DNA of 9,347 nt from CAZLLV01 sp964560325. GTDB lineage: Bacteria; Acidobacteriota; Thermoanaerobaculia; Multivoradales; DATKCC01. Positions 1 through 5,719 of the stretch are shown here, one piece after another. Within the stretch, counting starts at the first letter, position 1; each line of letters starts with the position of its first letter. The notes beneath the pieces were generated by a model. The model was not told the DNA's origin. It saw only the letters and a list, made by a program, of their open reading frames with translations, and did not search any database. The position numbers and the translations under genes are program-made. Location of the stretch: positions 1-9,347 of the forward strand of contig CAZLLV010000559.1 of assembly GCA_964560325.1 (NCBI GenBank), given 5' to 3'.

Positions 1-2372
1 CTCGTGGCCGCCGTCGTCCCCCACTCGGTCTTGCTCGTCGGCCAGCCGAGATCGTTGAGCACGGTCTTGCGCTCCGCGACCGTGCCGTCGGCCATCGTGC
101 GGCGCTCGACGCTGACCCGGCCGAACGGATCGAAGTGGATCTCCTCGGTCGCGAGCGCGGTGCCGCCGCCGTTCGGCTTGTGGTAGATCCAGACCTTGGC
201 CGGCGTGGTGCCGGAGGCGACGTTGTAAGCGTACTGGGTCCACCCCTCCTGGCTCGGCTTGACGTAGGTCAGGCGCCCGAGTGTGTCGTACTCGTACGTC
301 GTGGCGAGGCCCGCCGCGTCGCGGCTCGTCTTGATCTTGCCGGTGTTGGCGTCGAGGTCGAAGTCGGCCGACTTGAAGCTCTGGCCGGTGTACTGGGAGG
401 TCCTCGGCACGCCGTACTGGTAGGTGTTGTCGAGCCGGTACTTGGGCGACGAGACGGACAGCGGGCAGAGCGCGCCGGTGCCGAGCGCCTGGGTGTCGCC
501 GCCGAAGTGCTCCTCGGCGGTCACGTTGCCGGCGGTGTCCTTCGTGTAGCGGACCACCACGTCGTTCGCTCCGGTGGTGGTGCCGGTTTTCAGCGTCCTC
601 GCGCGGAGCAGGAAGCCGGTCGCCGCCTCGAAGCAGGCCTCGCTCTTCGCCGTCACCCCGCCCTCGGTCACCGTCTGGTGGGTGTAGGTGCCGAGCACCC
701 ACGGCGTGGTGGTCGCCGGCTGGCAGGTCGCGCACGAGCCCGGGTTGTAGGCGGTGTAGCTGCTCCGCACGTTGCCGGCGGCGAAGGTGCCGGCGGTGGT
801 CGTCGTGCGGTAGTGGCCGAGCCCGTCGAAGTCGGAGTAGGTGACGTCGGCGGTCTTCGATTCGTCGTCGACGTAGAGCGTGCGCTCGGAGGCGACGCGG
901 TGGTTGGCGTAGCCGTTCGAATTCTCGTATCGCAGGTAGACCTTGCGCAGCACCGTACCGCCCGACTTCTTGATCTCGGCTGACAGGTACCGGGCGGGGC
1001 TCGTGCCGTCCGACTGGTTGCGGGTGAACGGCAGGCCGTACTCCGACTCGACCCAACCGGGCGGCTCGGGCGTCTGCGAGTCTTGGTCGTCGGCGTAGAC
1101 GGAGAAGTAGTAGACGGTCGGGTGGCCCACCGGATCGGTGACGGTGACCTTGTGCTCCTTCGGCTGCCCCGAGGTGTCGAGCACCGGTGCATACGTCCAC
1201 TGGCCCGTCATGCTTCCCGAAGCGTTCTCGTGGCGCCGGTTCGACAGACCGACCGAGCGCCGGAACGGCTCCCGGTCGGCCGAGGGGTCGAGTCGCGGGC
1301 CGAGTCGCGCCGAGCGCTGCGGGTACAGGTACTCGATCCAGGTCCACTCGTACTTGCCGCCGGTCGGCAGCTTCATCCCCCTCAGGTGACCCGAGAGGCT
1401 CGACGTACCGGTCGCCGGGCCGGTGTCGTAGTCGGCCACCGGCATGAAGTACTTCGACCCGTCGGGCAGCGTGATGTCGGTCAGGAGCGGCACCGTCTCG
1501 GTGCGCGGGATGTCTCCTAGGCCGACGGCGTAGGCGTCGGAGTAGCCGCGCGTGATGGTGGTGTCCGTGTAGTGGAACGTGTAGGTCCCGGTGGTGGCGC
1601 CGAAGCTCTTCAGCTCGACCCGGTCGACGACGGAGCCGTAGTGGGTCGCGGCCTTGAAGTAGACCTTCTGGATCCGGCCCTGCGAGTCGGTGATCGTCCA
1701 GAGGTTCGAGGAGTAGGTGACCGTGAGGTCGTTGCCGAAGCGGTCCCGCCAGCGTGTCAGGCGGCCGGCGGTGTCGAAGGTCTGGATCGTGCCGTCGGCG
1801 AGCTCGAGCTCGCGCGTCGACTCCTTGAACCGCATGTAGGTACCGTCCTGCGAGTAGTGCCAGCCGGAGGTGTTGGTGCCGTCGGCGTGTAGGTTCGGCT
1901 TCAGCTCGTGGAGCGCGCCGTCCGGGCTCTCGTAGACCCAGTTGGACGACACGCTGCCGGCGGCCTGGGGCGGGTTCATCCGGCCGAGCGAAACCAGCCA
2001 GCCGAGGCCGGCGTTCGACCGCTTGCGGGGGATCGCCTTCAGGTAGAGCTCGTTGCCGTTGGGACCGACCACCTCGATCTCCTCCCACTCCCACACGTTG
2101 CCGCTGTAGACCGCGGTCAGGCCGTACGAGAATCCGCCGCCCGCGGGATAGCTCTGGCCCAGCGGGATCGTCAGGTTCAGGTTGCCGTTGAAGACGTTGA
2201 CGTTCTCCAGCCCGTCGAGCTGGTAGAGCTTCTCGGCGTCGAAACCCTGGACGTGGTTCGGATGGCTCGCCGCCAGCGCGGGAGCGGTGGCGGCGACGAG
2301 GAGGAAGACCGCCGCGAGCGCAGCGGGCAGGGCGGAGGCACGAGGGAGCACGAGGGCGTGGGAGCGGGCCAT
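1..2372 (-). CDS. Exported RHS/YD-repeat protein, N-terminal 790 residues (C-terminus outside window)
   Basis: The minus-strand frame is open from the ATG at 2372 to the window edge with no stop, giving 790 codons of a larger protein. Residues 1-34 form a Sec signal peptide: a basic start, a hydrophobic stretch around 17-30 and an A-L-A cleavage motif at 32-34. The N-terminal domain reads NVFNGNLNLTIPLGQ and later RRSNAGLGW, a style I associate with exported bacterial RHS proteins. YD/RHS-type repeats are seen around 193-206 (DGTIQTFDTAGRL) and most clearly at 693-701 (YEYDTLGRL), followed by FDPFGRVSVERR. Cysteines at 547, 550 (a CATC motif), 580 and 636 could form disulfides outside the cytoplasm. 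RHS repeats in this family build a beta-strand shell that often encloses a variable C-terminal toxin or effector; whether one exists here cannot be seen. The gene starts 38 bp after the secreted protein upstream and is probably co-transcribed with it from the sigma-54 promoter. No strong Shine-Dalgarno precedes the ATG; the signal peptide supports this start. Confidence 0.93.
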   Translation of the reverse strand, partial: MARSHALVLPRASALPAALAAVFLLVAATAPALAASHPNHVQGFDAEKLYQLDGLENVNVFNGNLNLTIPLGQSYPAGGGFSYGLTAVYSGNVWEWEEIEVVGPNGNELYLKAIPRKRSNAGLGWLVSLGRMNPPQAAGSVSSNWVYESPDGALHELKPNLHADGTNTSGWHYSQDGTYMRFKESTRELELADGTIQTFDTAGRLTRWRDRFGNDLTVTYSSNLWTITDSQGRIQKVYFKAATHYGSVVDRVELKSFGATTGTYTFHYTDTTITRGYSDAYAVGLGDIPRTETVPLLTDITLPDGSKYFMPVADYDTGPATGTSSLSGHLRGMKLPTGGKYEWTWIEYLYPQRSARLGPRLDPSADREPFRRSVGLSNRRHENASGSMTGQWTYAPVLDTSGQPKEHKVTVTDPVGHPTVYYFSVYADDQDSQTPEPPGWVESEYGLPFTRNQSDGTSPARYLSAEIKKSGGTVLRKVYLRYENSNGYANHRVASERTLYVDDESKTADVTYSDFDGLGHYRTTTTAGTFAAGNVRSSYTAYNPGSCATCQPATTTPWVLGTYTHQTVTEGGVTAKSEACFEAATGFLLRARTLKTGTTTGANDVVVRYTKDTAGNVTAEEHFGGDTQALGTGALCPLSVSSPKYRLDNTYQYGVPRTSQYTGQSFKSADFDLDANTGKIKTSRDAAGLATTYEYDTLGRLTYVKPSQEGWTQYAYNVASGTTPAKVWIYHKPNGGGTALATEEIHFDPFGRVSVERRTMADGTVAERKTVLNDLGWPTSKTEWGTTAAT

Positions 2373-2410
2373 GGCGAGAGGTCTCGGGAACGGGGTGTGC
2401 GGATCGGGGC

Positions 2411-3199
2411 TCACAGGTCGACCCGGGTGGCGAAGAAGGCGAGGCTGTCGGTGTCGACGACCACCAGCACGTCGCCGGTGGCCGCCTCCTCCGGGGGCGG
2501 TGCCGTGCTGCCCGCCAGCGGGATCAGGTGTTCGAAAGCCATCTCCAGGCCGCCGTCGTCGGTGCCGTCCTCGTCGTACAGGCTGCCGTCCATCAGGGTG
2601 AGGCCCCAGATTCCGCGTGCCTCCGGGAGACCGGGGCGCACGACGACGACCTGCGCGGTCTCCATCCGATCGACCAGCCGGTCGAGCCGCTGGCTCGGAC
2701 CCCGGCGCAGCGCACCGGCAGGCAGGCCGCGTCGGGGAGCCTCGAAGCCCTCGCCCACGGCGGTGGCGATCGTCCCGGTTTCGAGGTCGACCGCGACCCA
2801 CACCGACTTCGACGCGACCGGCACCGGCTCGCCGTCGGCGGCCGTCGGCACGAAGATCGCCATGCCGGTCTCGTCGGCGGCCACCACCTCGTCCCGCCGC
2901 GAGACACGGGAGAGATAGCCCAGGGGCTCGCGGGCGACGGTGAAGAGCAGTGCCTCGCCGCCCGGCGCGAGGCCGGTGACGACCGCCGCGTCCGCTTCGA
3001 GGGAGAGCGTCAGCTCGGGGGCCGGTGGCGCCGCGTCCGGGAGCTCGTCGGTCGGCTCCTCCGGCGATTCCTCTACCGTCTGGGCGATCGAAAGGACCGG
3101 GATCGCCAGCGCGAGCAGTGCGATGGCGGGGAAGAGACGGCCGAAGCGGCCGGCGGCAGCGGGCGGACGAGGAGACGAGAAGCGGGGCAGGGTGAGCAT
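2411..3199 (-). CDS. Exported protein of unknown function, 262 aa
   Basis: I do not recognise the family. The ATG at 3199 is chosen because it has an AAAGGA Shine-Dalgarno seven bases upstream and opens directly into a signal peptide: an arginine-rich n-region (R6, R11, R18, R21), a hydrophobic core at 22-38 (LFPAIALLALAIPVLSI) and probable cleavage after A39. The frame is open further upstream, but that extension would run through the sigma-54 promoter and over the divergent regulator gene. The mature protein begins with an acidic, proline-rich linker (about 42-62). Then come alternating hydrophobic segments that look beta-rich (LTLSLEADAAVVTGL, SVWVAVDLETGTIATAV, GDVLVVVDTDSLAFFATRVDL) and an acidic patch, DEDGTDDGG. 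No lipobox cysteine is present, and the protein contains no cysteine at all. It is the first gene after the sigma-54 promoter and lies 38 bp upstream of the RHS gene, so a shared role (partner, surface accessory or periplasmic helper) is plausible but unproven. Confidence 0.85.
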   Translation of the reverse strand: MLTLPRFSSPRPPAAAGRFGRLFPAIALLALAIPVLSIAQTVEESPEEPTDELPDAAPPAPELTLSLEADAAVVTGLAPGGEALLFTVAREPLGYLSRVSRRDEVVAADETGMAIFVPTAADGEPVPVASKSVWVAVDLETGTIATAVGEGFEAPRRGLPAGALRRGPSQRLDRLVDRMETAQVVVVRPGLPEARGIWGLTLMDGSLYDEDGTDDGGLEMAFEHLIPLAGSTAPPPEEAATGDVLVVVDTDSLAFFATRVDL

Positions 3200-3206
3200 C
3201 CGAGGT

Positions 3207-3212
3207 TCCTTT
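3207..3212 (-). promoter_or_regulatory. Shine-Dalgarno AAAGGA fixing the start of the 262-aa exported protein
   Basis: AAAGGA lies seven bases before the ATG at 3199. It selects this start over in-frame upstream candidates that would overlap the promoter. Confidence 0.7.
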
Positions 3213-3261
3213 CGAGTCCGAGAGGCGGCCGACGGTTCCGGGCCGCATACACCACCGAAGG

Positions 3262-3276
3262 GCAAGGAGGGTGCCA
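3262..3276 (-). promoter_or_regulatory. Sigma-54 (RpoN) -24/-12 promoter for the exported protein-RHS operon
   Basis: Read on the minus strand this is TGGCAC-CCTCC-TTGC. It matches the RpoN consensus TGGCAC-N5-TTGC at every defined position, with GG and GC separated by the obligatory spacing. Taking C3262 as -12 puts the start of transcription near 3250, leaving a 5' leader of about 51 bases to the ATG at 3199. The divergent neighbour encodes a sigma-54 activator, which independently supports a functional promoter. No transcript data are available here, so the start site is calculated and not observed. Confidence 0.85.
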
Positions 3277-3281
3277 CGTCG

Positions 3282-3297
3282 CTCGACGGCGGTCGAG
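3282..3297. repeat. Short inverted repeat just upstream of the -24 element
   Basis: CTCGAC-GGCG-GTCGAG is a perfect 6-bp dyad with a 4-bp spacer, a few bases upstream of the -24 box of the leftward promoter. It does not resemble the two larger dyads at 3373-3415. It may be a minor protein-binding site or chance in GC-rich DNA. Confidence 0.3.
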
Positions 3298-3372
3298 ATC
3301 GGAGCAAGTCCTGTACGGACAGCTTCTTACGCCCCAGCGGGACCTGCCCCTCCGAAAGCCGGGAGACCTCGA

Positions 3373-3392
3373 ATCGGGTGCTGGCTCCCGAT
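3373..3392. promoter_or_regulatory. Palindromic operator/enhancer candidate, copy 1
   Basis: ATCGGG-TGCTGGCT-CCCGAT is a perfect dyad with an 8-bp spacer. The symmetry extends outward to a 10-bp arm (TCGAATCGGG at 3369-3378 against CCCGATTCGA at 3387-3396). Its centre lies about 132 bp upstream of the predicted sigma-54 start site, the normal range for upstream activating sequences of enhancer-binding proteins. The likely ligand is the Fis-type helix-turn-helix protein encoded next door; this is inferred from position and symmetry. Confidence 0.65.
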
Positions 3393-3395
3393 TCG

Positions 3396-3415
3396 ATCGG
3401 GCGCTGGCGCCCGAT
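3396..3415. promoter_or_regulatory. Palindromic operator/enhancer candidate, copy 2
   Basis: ATCGGG-CGCTGGCG-CCCGAT has the same arms and spacer length as copy 1; the spacers differ at only two bases. Inner symmetry extends the stem to 9 bp. It starts exactly 23 bp after copy 1, about two helical turns, so two dimers could bind the same DNA face and seed an activator hexamer. It also lies about 63 bp upstream of the -35 of the regulator gene, so autoregulation is possible. Confidence 0.65.
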
Positions 3416-3477
3416 TCTCGGCCGCCTCGCGGAGAGTGGGTCGATGCTTTTCCGGCATTTTTCAGGTGTCGTGAGCG

Positions 3478-3507
3478 TTGACTTCTGAAAATGACTGCCG
3501 ATATCGT
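3478..3507 (+). promoter_or_regulatory. Sigma-70-like promoter for the sigma-54 activator gene
   Basis: TTGACT (3478-3483) matches the -35 consensus at five of six bases. It is followed, after 18 bp, by TATCGT (3502-3507), four of six for the -10. Transcription would begin near 3514, giving a short leader before the GTG at 3532. The spacing is slightly long and the -10 is imperfect, so confidence is moderate. Confidence 0.5.
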
Positions 3508-3531
3508 GAGCTCCATAGAGCCTCTTGCGTC

Positions 3532-4962
3532 GTGCTGATCCGTGCCTGTGTCGTGAGCGATTCCCCGGAGCTCGCTGCTCGTCTCGAAAAGATCCTCCGC
3601 CAACCCGATCTGATCGTGTCGCGCCCGCCCGAGGGTGCCTTTCACGCCTGCGTGGAGGGGGATTCCTTCGACCTGGTGATCGCCTCCGAGGAGTCGATTC
3701 CACGTCCCTATTCCGAGACCGTCGCCGTGCTCGGCCGGCTCCCGGACCGTCCGGACCTGGTGGCTCTCCTGAGCCCGGGCCAGCGGGAGGAGCGGGCGGC
3801 TCTCCAGGCGGCCGGCGCCTTCGCGGTCGTCGATCGGGACCTGCCGGAGCCGAGCCTTCGCAAGGCGCTGAGCACGCTCGTCCGCCGGCGCCGGGAAGCC
3901 GCGGTGGCTCGCCTCCGGGAGGCGCCGCCGCCGGAGCCGCGAGTCGCCGGCGCGACCGGATCCGAGCGATCTTCCATGACGCGGCTCCTGGAGCTCGCCG
4001 GCCGGGTCGCCGACGGCGCCAGCTCGGTGCTGATCGTCGGCGAGACGGGCGTCGGCAAGGAGTGGCTGGCGCGTTGGATCCACGAGCGGAGCCCGCGCGC
4101 GGCCGGTTCGTTCGTGGCGGTCAACTGCGCGGCGCTGCCGGCGGAGCTCGTGGAGAGCGAGCTGTTCGGCCACGAGCAGGGGGCGTTCACCGGGGCCCAC
4201 CGGGCGCAGTTCGAGATCGCCCACCAGGGCACCCTCTTCCTCGACGAGATCGCGGAGATGCCGGCCGCCTCGCAAGCGAAGCTCCTGCGAGCGATCCAGG
4301 ACCGGGAGATCCGCCGGGTCGGGAGCGAGCGGCCGATCCGGGTCGACGTGCGCATCCTGGCCGCCACCAATCGGAACCCGGAGGAGGCGATCCGCTCGAA
4401 GCACCTTCGGGAGGATCTCTACTACCGGCTGGGTGTCGTCACGCTGGAGGTCCCGCCGCTCCGGGACCGATCCGAGGACGTGCCGGCGCTGGCGCAGGAG
4501 TGTCTCGCCGAGCTCGAGATCCGTCTGCACCGTCCCGATCTGCGTGGCATCGCGCCCGCGGCGCTCGACGCCCTACGGCGATATCGGTGGCCGGGCAACG
4601 TGCGGGAGCTGCTGAACGTGCTGGAAAGGGCGGTGCTTCTCGCCGAGGGGCCGGAGATCACCCTCGGCGACCTGCCCGTGGCCGTTGCCCGGCCGCCGGG
4701 CGGGGGGCCGCGGGACGTCGACGGGCCGAGCCGTCCGCGGGTGGGGTGGGAGAGCTTCTGGGAGCACACCTTCGACGCTCCGCTGGCCCAGGCGACCGCC
4801 GGGGTCACGGAGGAGTACGAGCGGGAGTACCTGCGTCGGCTGCTGGAGCGGACCGGCGGGCGGATCGGCGAGGCGGCGCGACGCGCCGGCGTCGACCAGA
4901 AGACCCTCTACGCCAAGATGCGGCGCTACGAGATGGACAAGCGAGTCTTCCGGGCGACCTGA
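3532..4962 (+). CDS. Sigma-54-dependent transcriptional activator with degenerate receiver domain, 476 aa
   Basis: This bacterial enhancer-binding protein uses ATP to remodel RpoN-RNA polymerase. Residues 1-120 fold like a response-regulator receiver, but the phospho-acceptor position holds S52 (D47-LVIA-S52). The acidic pair is reduced to S9-D10, and the beta-5 lysine position reads R102. The AAA+ domain (about 141-375) is intact: Walker A GETGVGKE at 170-177, GAFTGA at 217-222 for sigma-54 contact, Walker B TLFLDE at 234-239, an arginine-finger region LREDLYYRL at 292-300 and sensor II WPGNVREL from 353. A Fis-type helix-turn-helix occupies about 444-467. The GTG at 3532 is chosen because it opens directly into beta-1 of the receiver; an upstream TTG at 3478 overlaps the probable promoter. 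The missing phosphosite suggests control by ligand, partner protein or expression level, as in FleQ-type activators. The likely targets are the adjacent dyads and the leftward sigma-54 promoter. No histidine kinase is visible. Confidence 0.93.
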   Translation: MLIRACVVSDSPELAARLEKILRQPDLIVSRPPEGAFHACVEGDSFDLVIASEESIPRPYSETVAVLGRLPDRPDLVALLSPGQREERAALQAAGAFAVVDRDLPEPSLRKALSTLVRRRREAAVARLREAPPPEPRVAGATGSERSSMTRLLELAGRVADGASSVLIVGETGVGKEWLARWIHERSPRAAGSFVAVNCAALPAELVESELFGHEQGAFTGAHRAQFEIAHQGTLFLDEIAEMPAASQAKLLRAIQDREIRRVGSERPIRVDVRILAATNRNPEEAIRSKHLREDLYYRLGVVTLEVPPLRDRSEDVPALAQECLAELEIRLHRPDLRGIAPAALDALRRYRWPGNVRELLNVLERAVLLAEGPEITLGDLPVAVARPPGGGPRDVDGPSRPRVGWESFWEHTFDAPLAQATAGVTEEYEREYLRRLLERTGGRIGEAARRAGVDQKTLYAKMRRYEMDKRVFRAT

Positions 4963-4985
4963 AAGGTTCTCAGCCGTCGTCGCCC
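4952..4985. terminator. Weak hairpin spanning two convergent stop codons
   Basis: GGGCGAC (4952-4958) pairs perfectly with GTCGCCC (4979-4985) across a 20-base loop. The loop contains the stop codons of the activator (4960-4962) and of pdxJ (4970-4972). The genes converge with only seven bases between them, so a shared bidirectional stop is plausible. The long loop and the lack of a T-tract on either side make an efficient intrinsic terminator doubtful. Confidence 0.25.
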
Positions 4986-5719
4986 ATCGCCCGGAGGAGC
5001 TCGCGCACCGCTTCGGTCATCCCGACCATCACGGCGCGGGCGACGAGGGCGTGGCCGATGTTGAGCTCCTCGACCTCCGGGATCCGGGCGACGGGTGAGA
5101 CGTTGGCGGCCGTCAGGCCGTGGCCGGCGTAGACGTGGAGGCCGGCTTCGGTGCCCAGGCGGGCGGCCCGGCGAACCGCTTCGAGCTCGGCGCGGCCGTC
5201 GGAGTCGGCGCCGTCGAGCGTCGCCTTGGCGTAGGCGTCGGTGTTGATCTCGAAGCCGGCGACCGCGTCGCGCGGCAGGTCGGCCGCGATCTCGATCTGG
5301 CGTGGGTCGGGGTCGAGGAAGAGCGAGACCGCGATGCCGGCCTCCGCGAGCCGGCGGGCGGCGTCCTCGACGCGCTCCCGGTGGCGGGTCAGGTCGAGGC
5401 CGCCCTCGGTGGTGATCTCGTCGGGCGTTTCGGGCACCAGCGAGACGAGGTCGGGCCGGTGGGCGAGGGCGACGCCGATCATCGCGTCGGTGGCGGCGAT
5501 CTCCAGGTTGAGCCGGGTGGTGACGGCGGTGCGCAGGCGCTCGACGTCGTGCTCCTGGATGTGGCGGCGGTCGGCCCGCAGGTGGGCGGTGATGCCGCGC
5601 GCGCCGGCCGCCTCGGCGAGCCGCGCCGCCTCGACCGGATCGGGGTAGCCGACGCGGCGGGCCTGCCGGACCGTGGCAACGTGGTCGACGTTCACCGACA
5701 GCATCGGTGGGGTCGTCAT
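4970..5719 (-). CDS. pdxJ: Pyridoxine 5'-phosphate synthase, 249 aa
   Basis: PdxJ condenses 1-deoxy-D-xylulose 5-phosphate with 3-amino-2-oxopropyl phosphate to make pyridoxine 5'-phosphate, the ring-forming step of the DXP-dependent vitamin B6 pathway, in the cytosol. Family motifs are complete: the N-terminal LSVNVDHVATVRQAR, GITAHLRADRRHI with H46, LNLEIAAT with E73, and AGHGLT with H200. These correspond to the catalytic residues known in E. coli PdxJ. Length is normal. The ATG at 5719 overlaps the glmM stop as ATGA and has a GGAG just upstream, so coupled translation supports it over the internal ATG at 5704. It is the last gene of the operon and converges on the sigma-54 activator. Confidence 0.97.
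   Translation of the reverse strand: MTTPPMLSVNVDHVATVRQARRVGYPDPVEAARLAEAAGARGITAHLRADRRHIQEHDVERLRTAVTTRLNLEIAATDAMIGVALAHRPDLVSLVPETPDEITTEGGLDLTRHRERVEDAARRLAEAGIAVSLFLDPDPRQIEIAADLPRDAVAGFEINTDAYAKATLDGADSDGRAELEAVRRAARLGTEAGLHVYAGHGLTAANVSPVARIPEVEELNIGHALVARAVMVGMTEAVRELLRAMGDDG

Larger units (their letters stand above)
3200..3531. other. Divergent intergenic regulatory region
   Basis: This is the only long non-coding stretch in the window (332 bp). From left to right it holds the leader and Shine-Dalgarno of the leftward operon, the sigma-54 promoter, a small inverted repeat (3282-3297), a near-palindrome GTCC-TGTAC-GGAC (3308-3320), two tandem 20-bp dyads (3373-3415) and a sigma-70-like promoter for the rightward regulator gene. 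No clearly AT-rich IHF-like bend site was recognised between the dyads and the sigma-54 promoter. Open frames across it are best read as GC-rich shadows. Confidence 0.8.

Noticed and set aside
135..2918. Several plus-strand open frames opposite the RHS gene and the exported protein
   Set aside because: All are Val/Gly/Arg-rich antisense frames without motifs, expected in GC-rich DNA opposite real genes.
3369..3415. The tandem dyads as a transcription terminator or a REP/transposon end
   Set aside because: There is no T-tract, no gene ends nearby on either strand, and only this pair was seen in the window. Position relative to the sigma-54 promoter favours operator sites, though a genome-wide search would be needed to exclude a dispersed repeat.
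2411..3703. A 430-residue upstream extension of the 262-aa exported protein
   Set aside because: It would cross the sigma-54 promoter, the dyads and the first part of the activator gene, and would bury the signal peptide inside the protein. The ATG at 3199 has its own Shine-Dalgarno.
3073..4530. A 485-codon minus-strand open frame opposite the activator
   Set aside because: It is antisense to a clearly conserved bEBP, has low-complexity Arg/Pro/Ala-rich composition and no domain; a GC-rich shadow frame.
3525..5132. A 535-codon plus-strand frame over the activator and pdxJ end
   Set aside because: It overlaps the activator in another frame with Gly/Arg/Ala-rich sequence lacking any motif; it also runs antisense into pdxJ.
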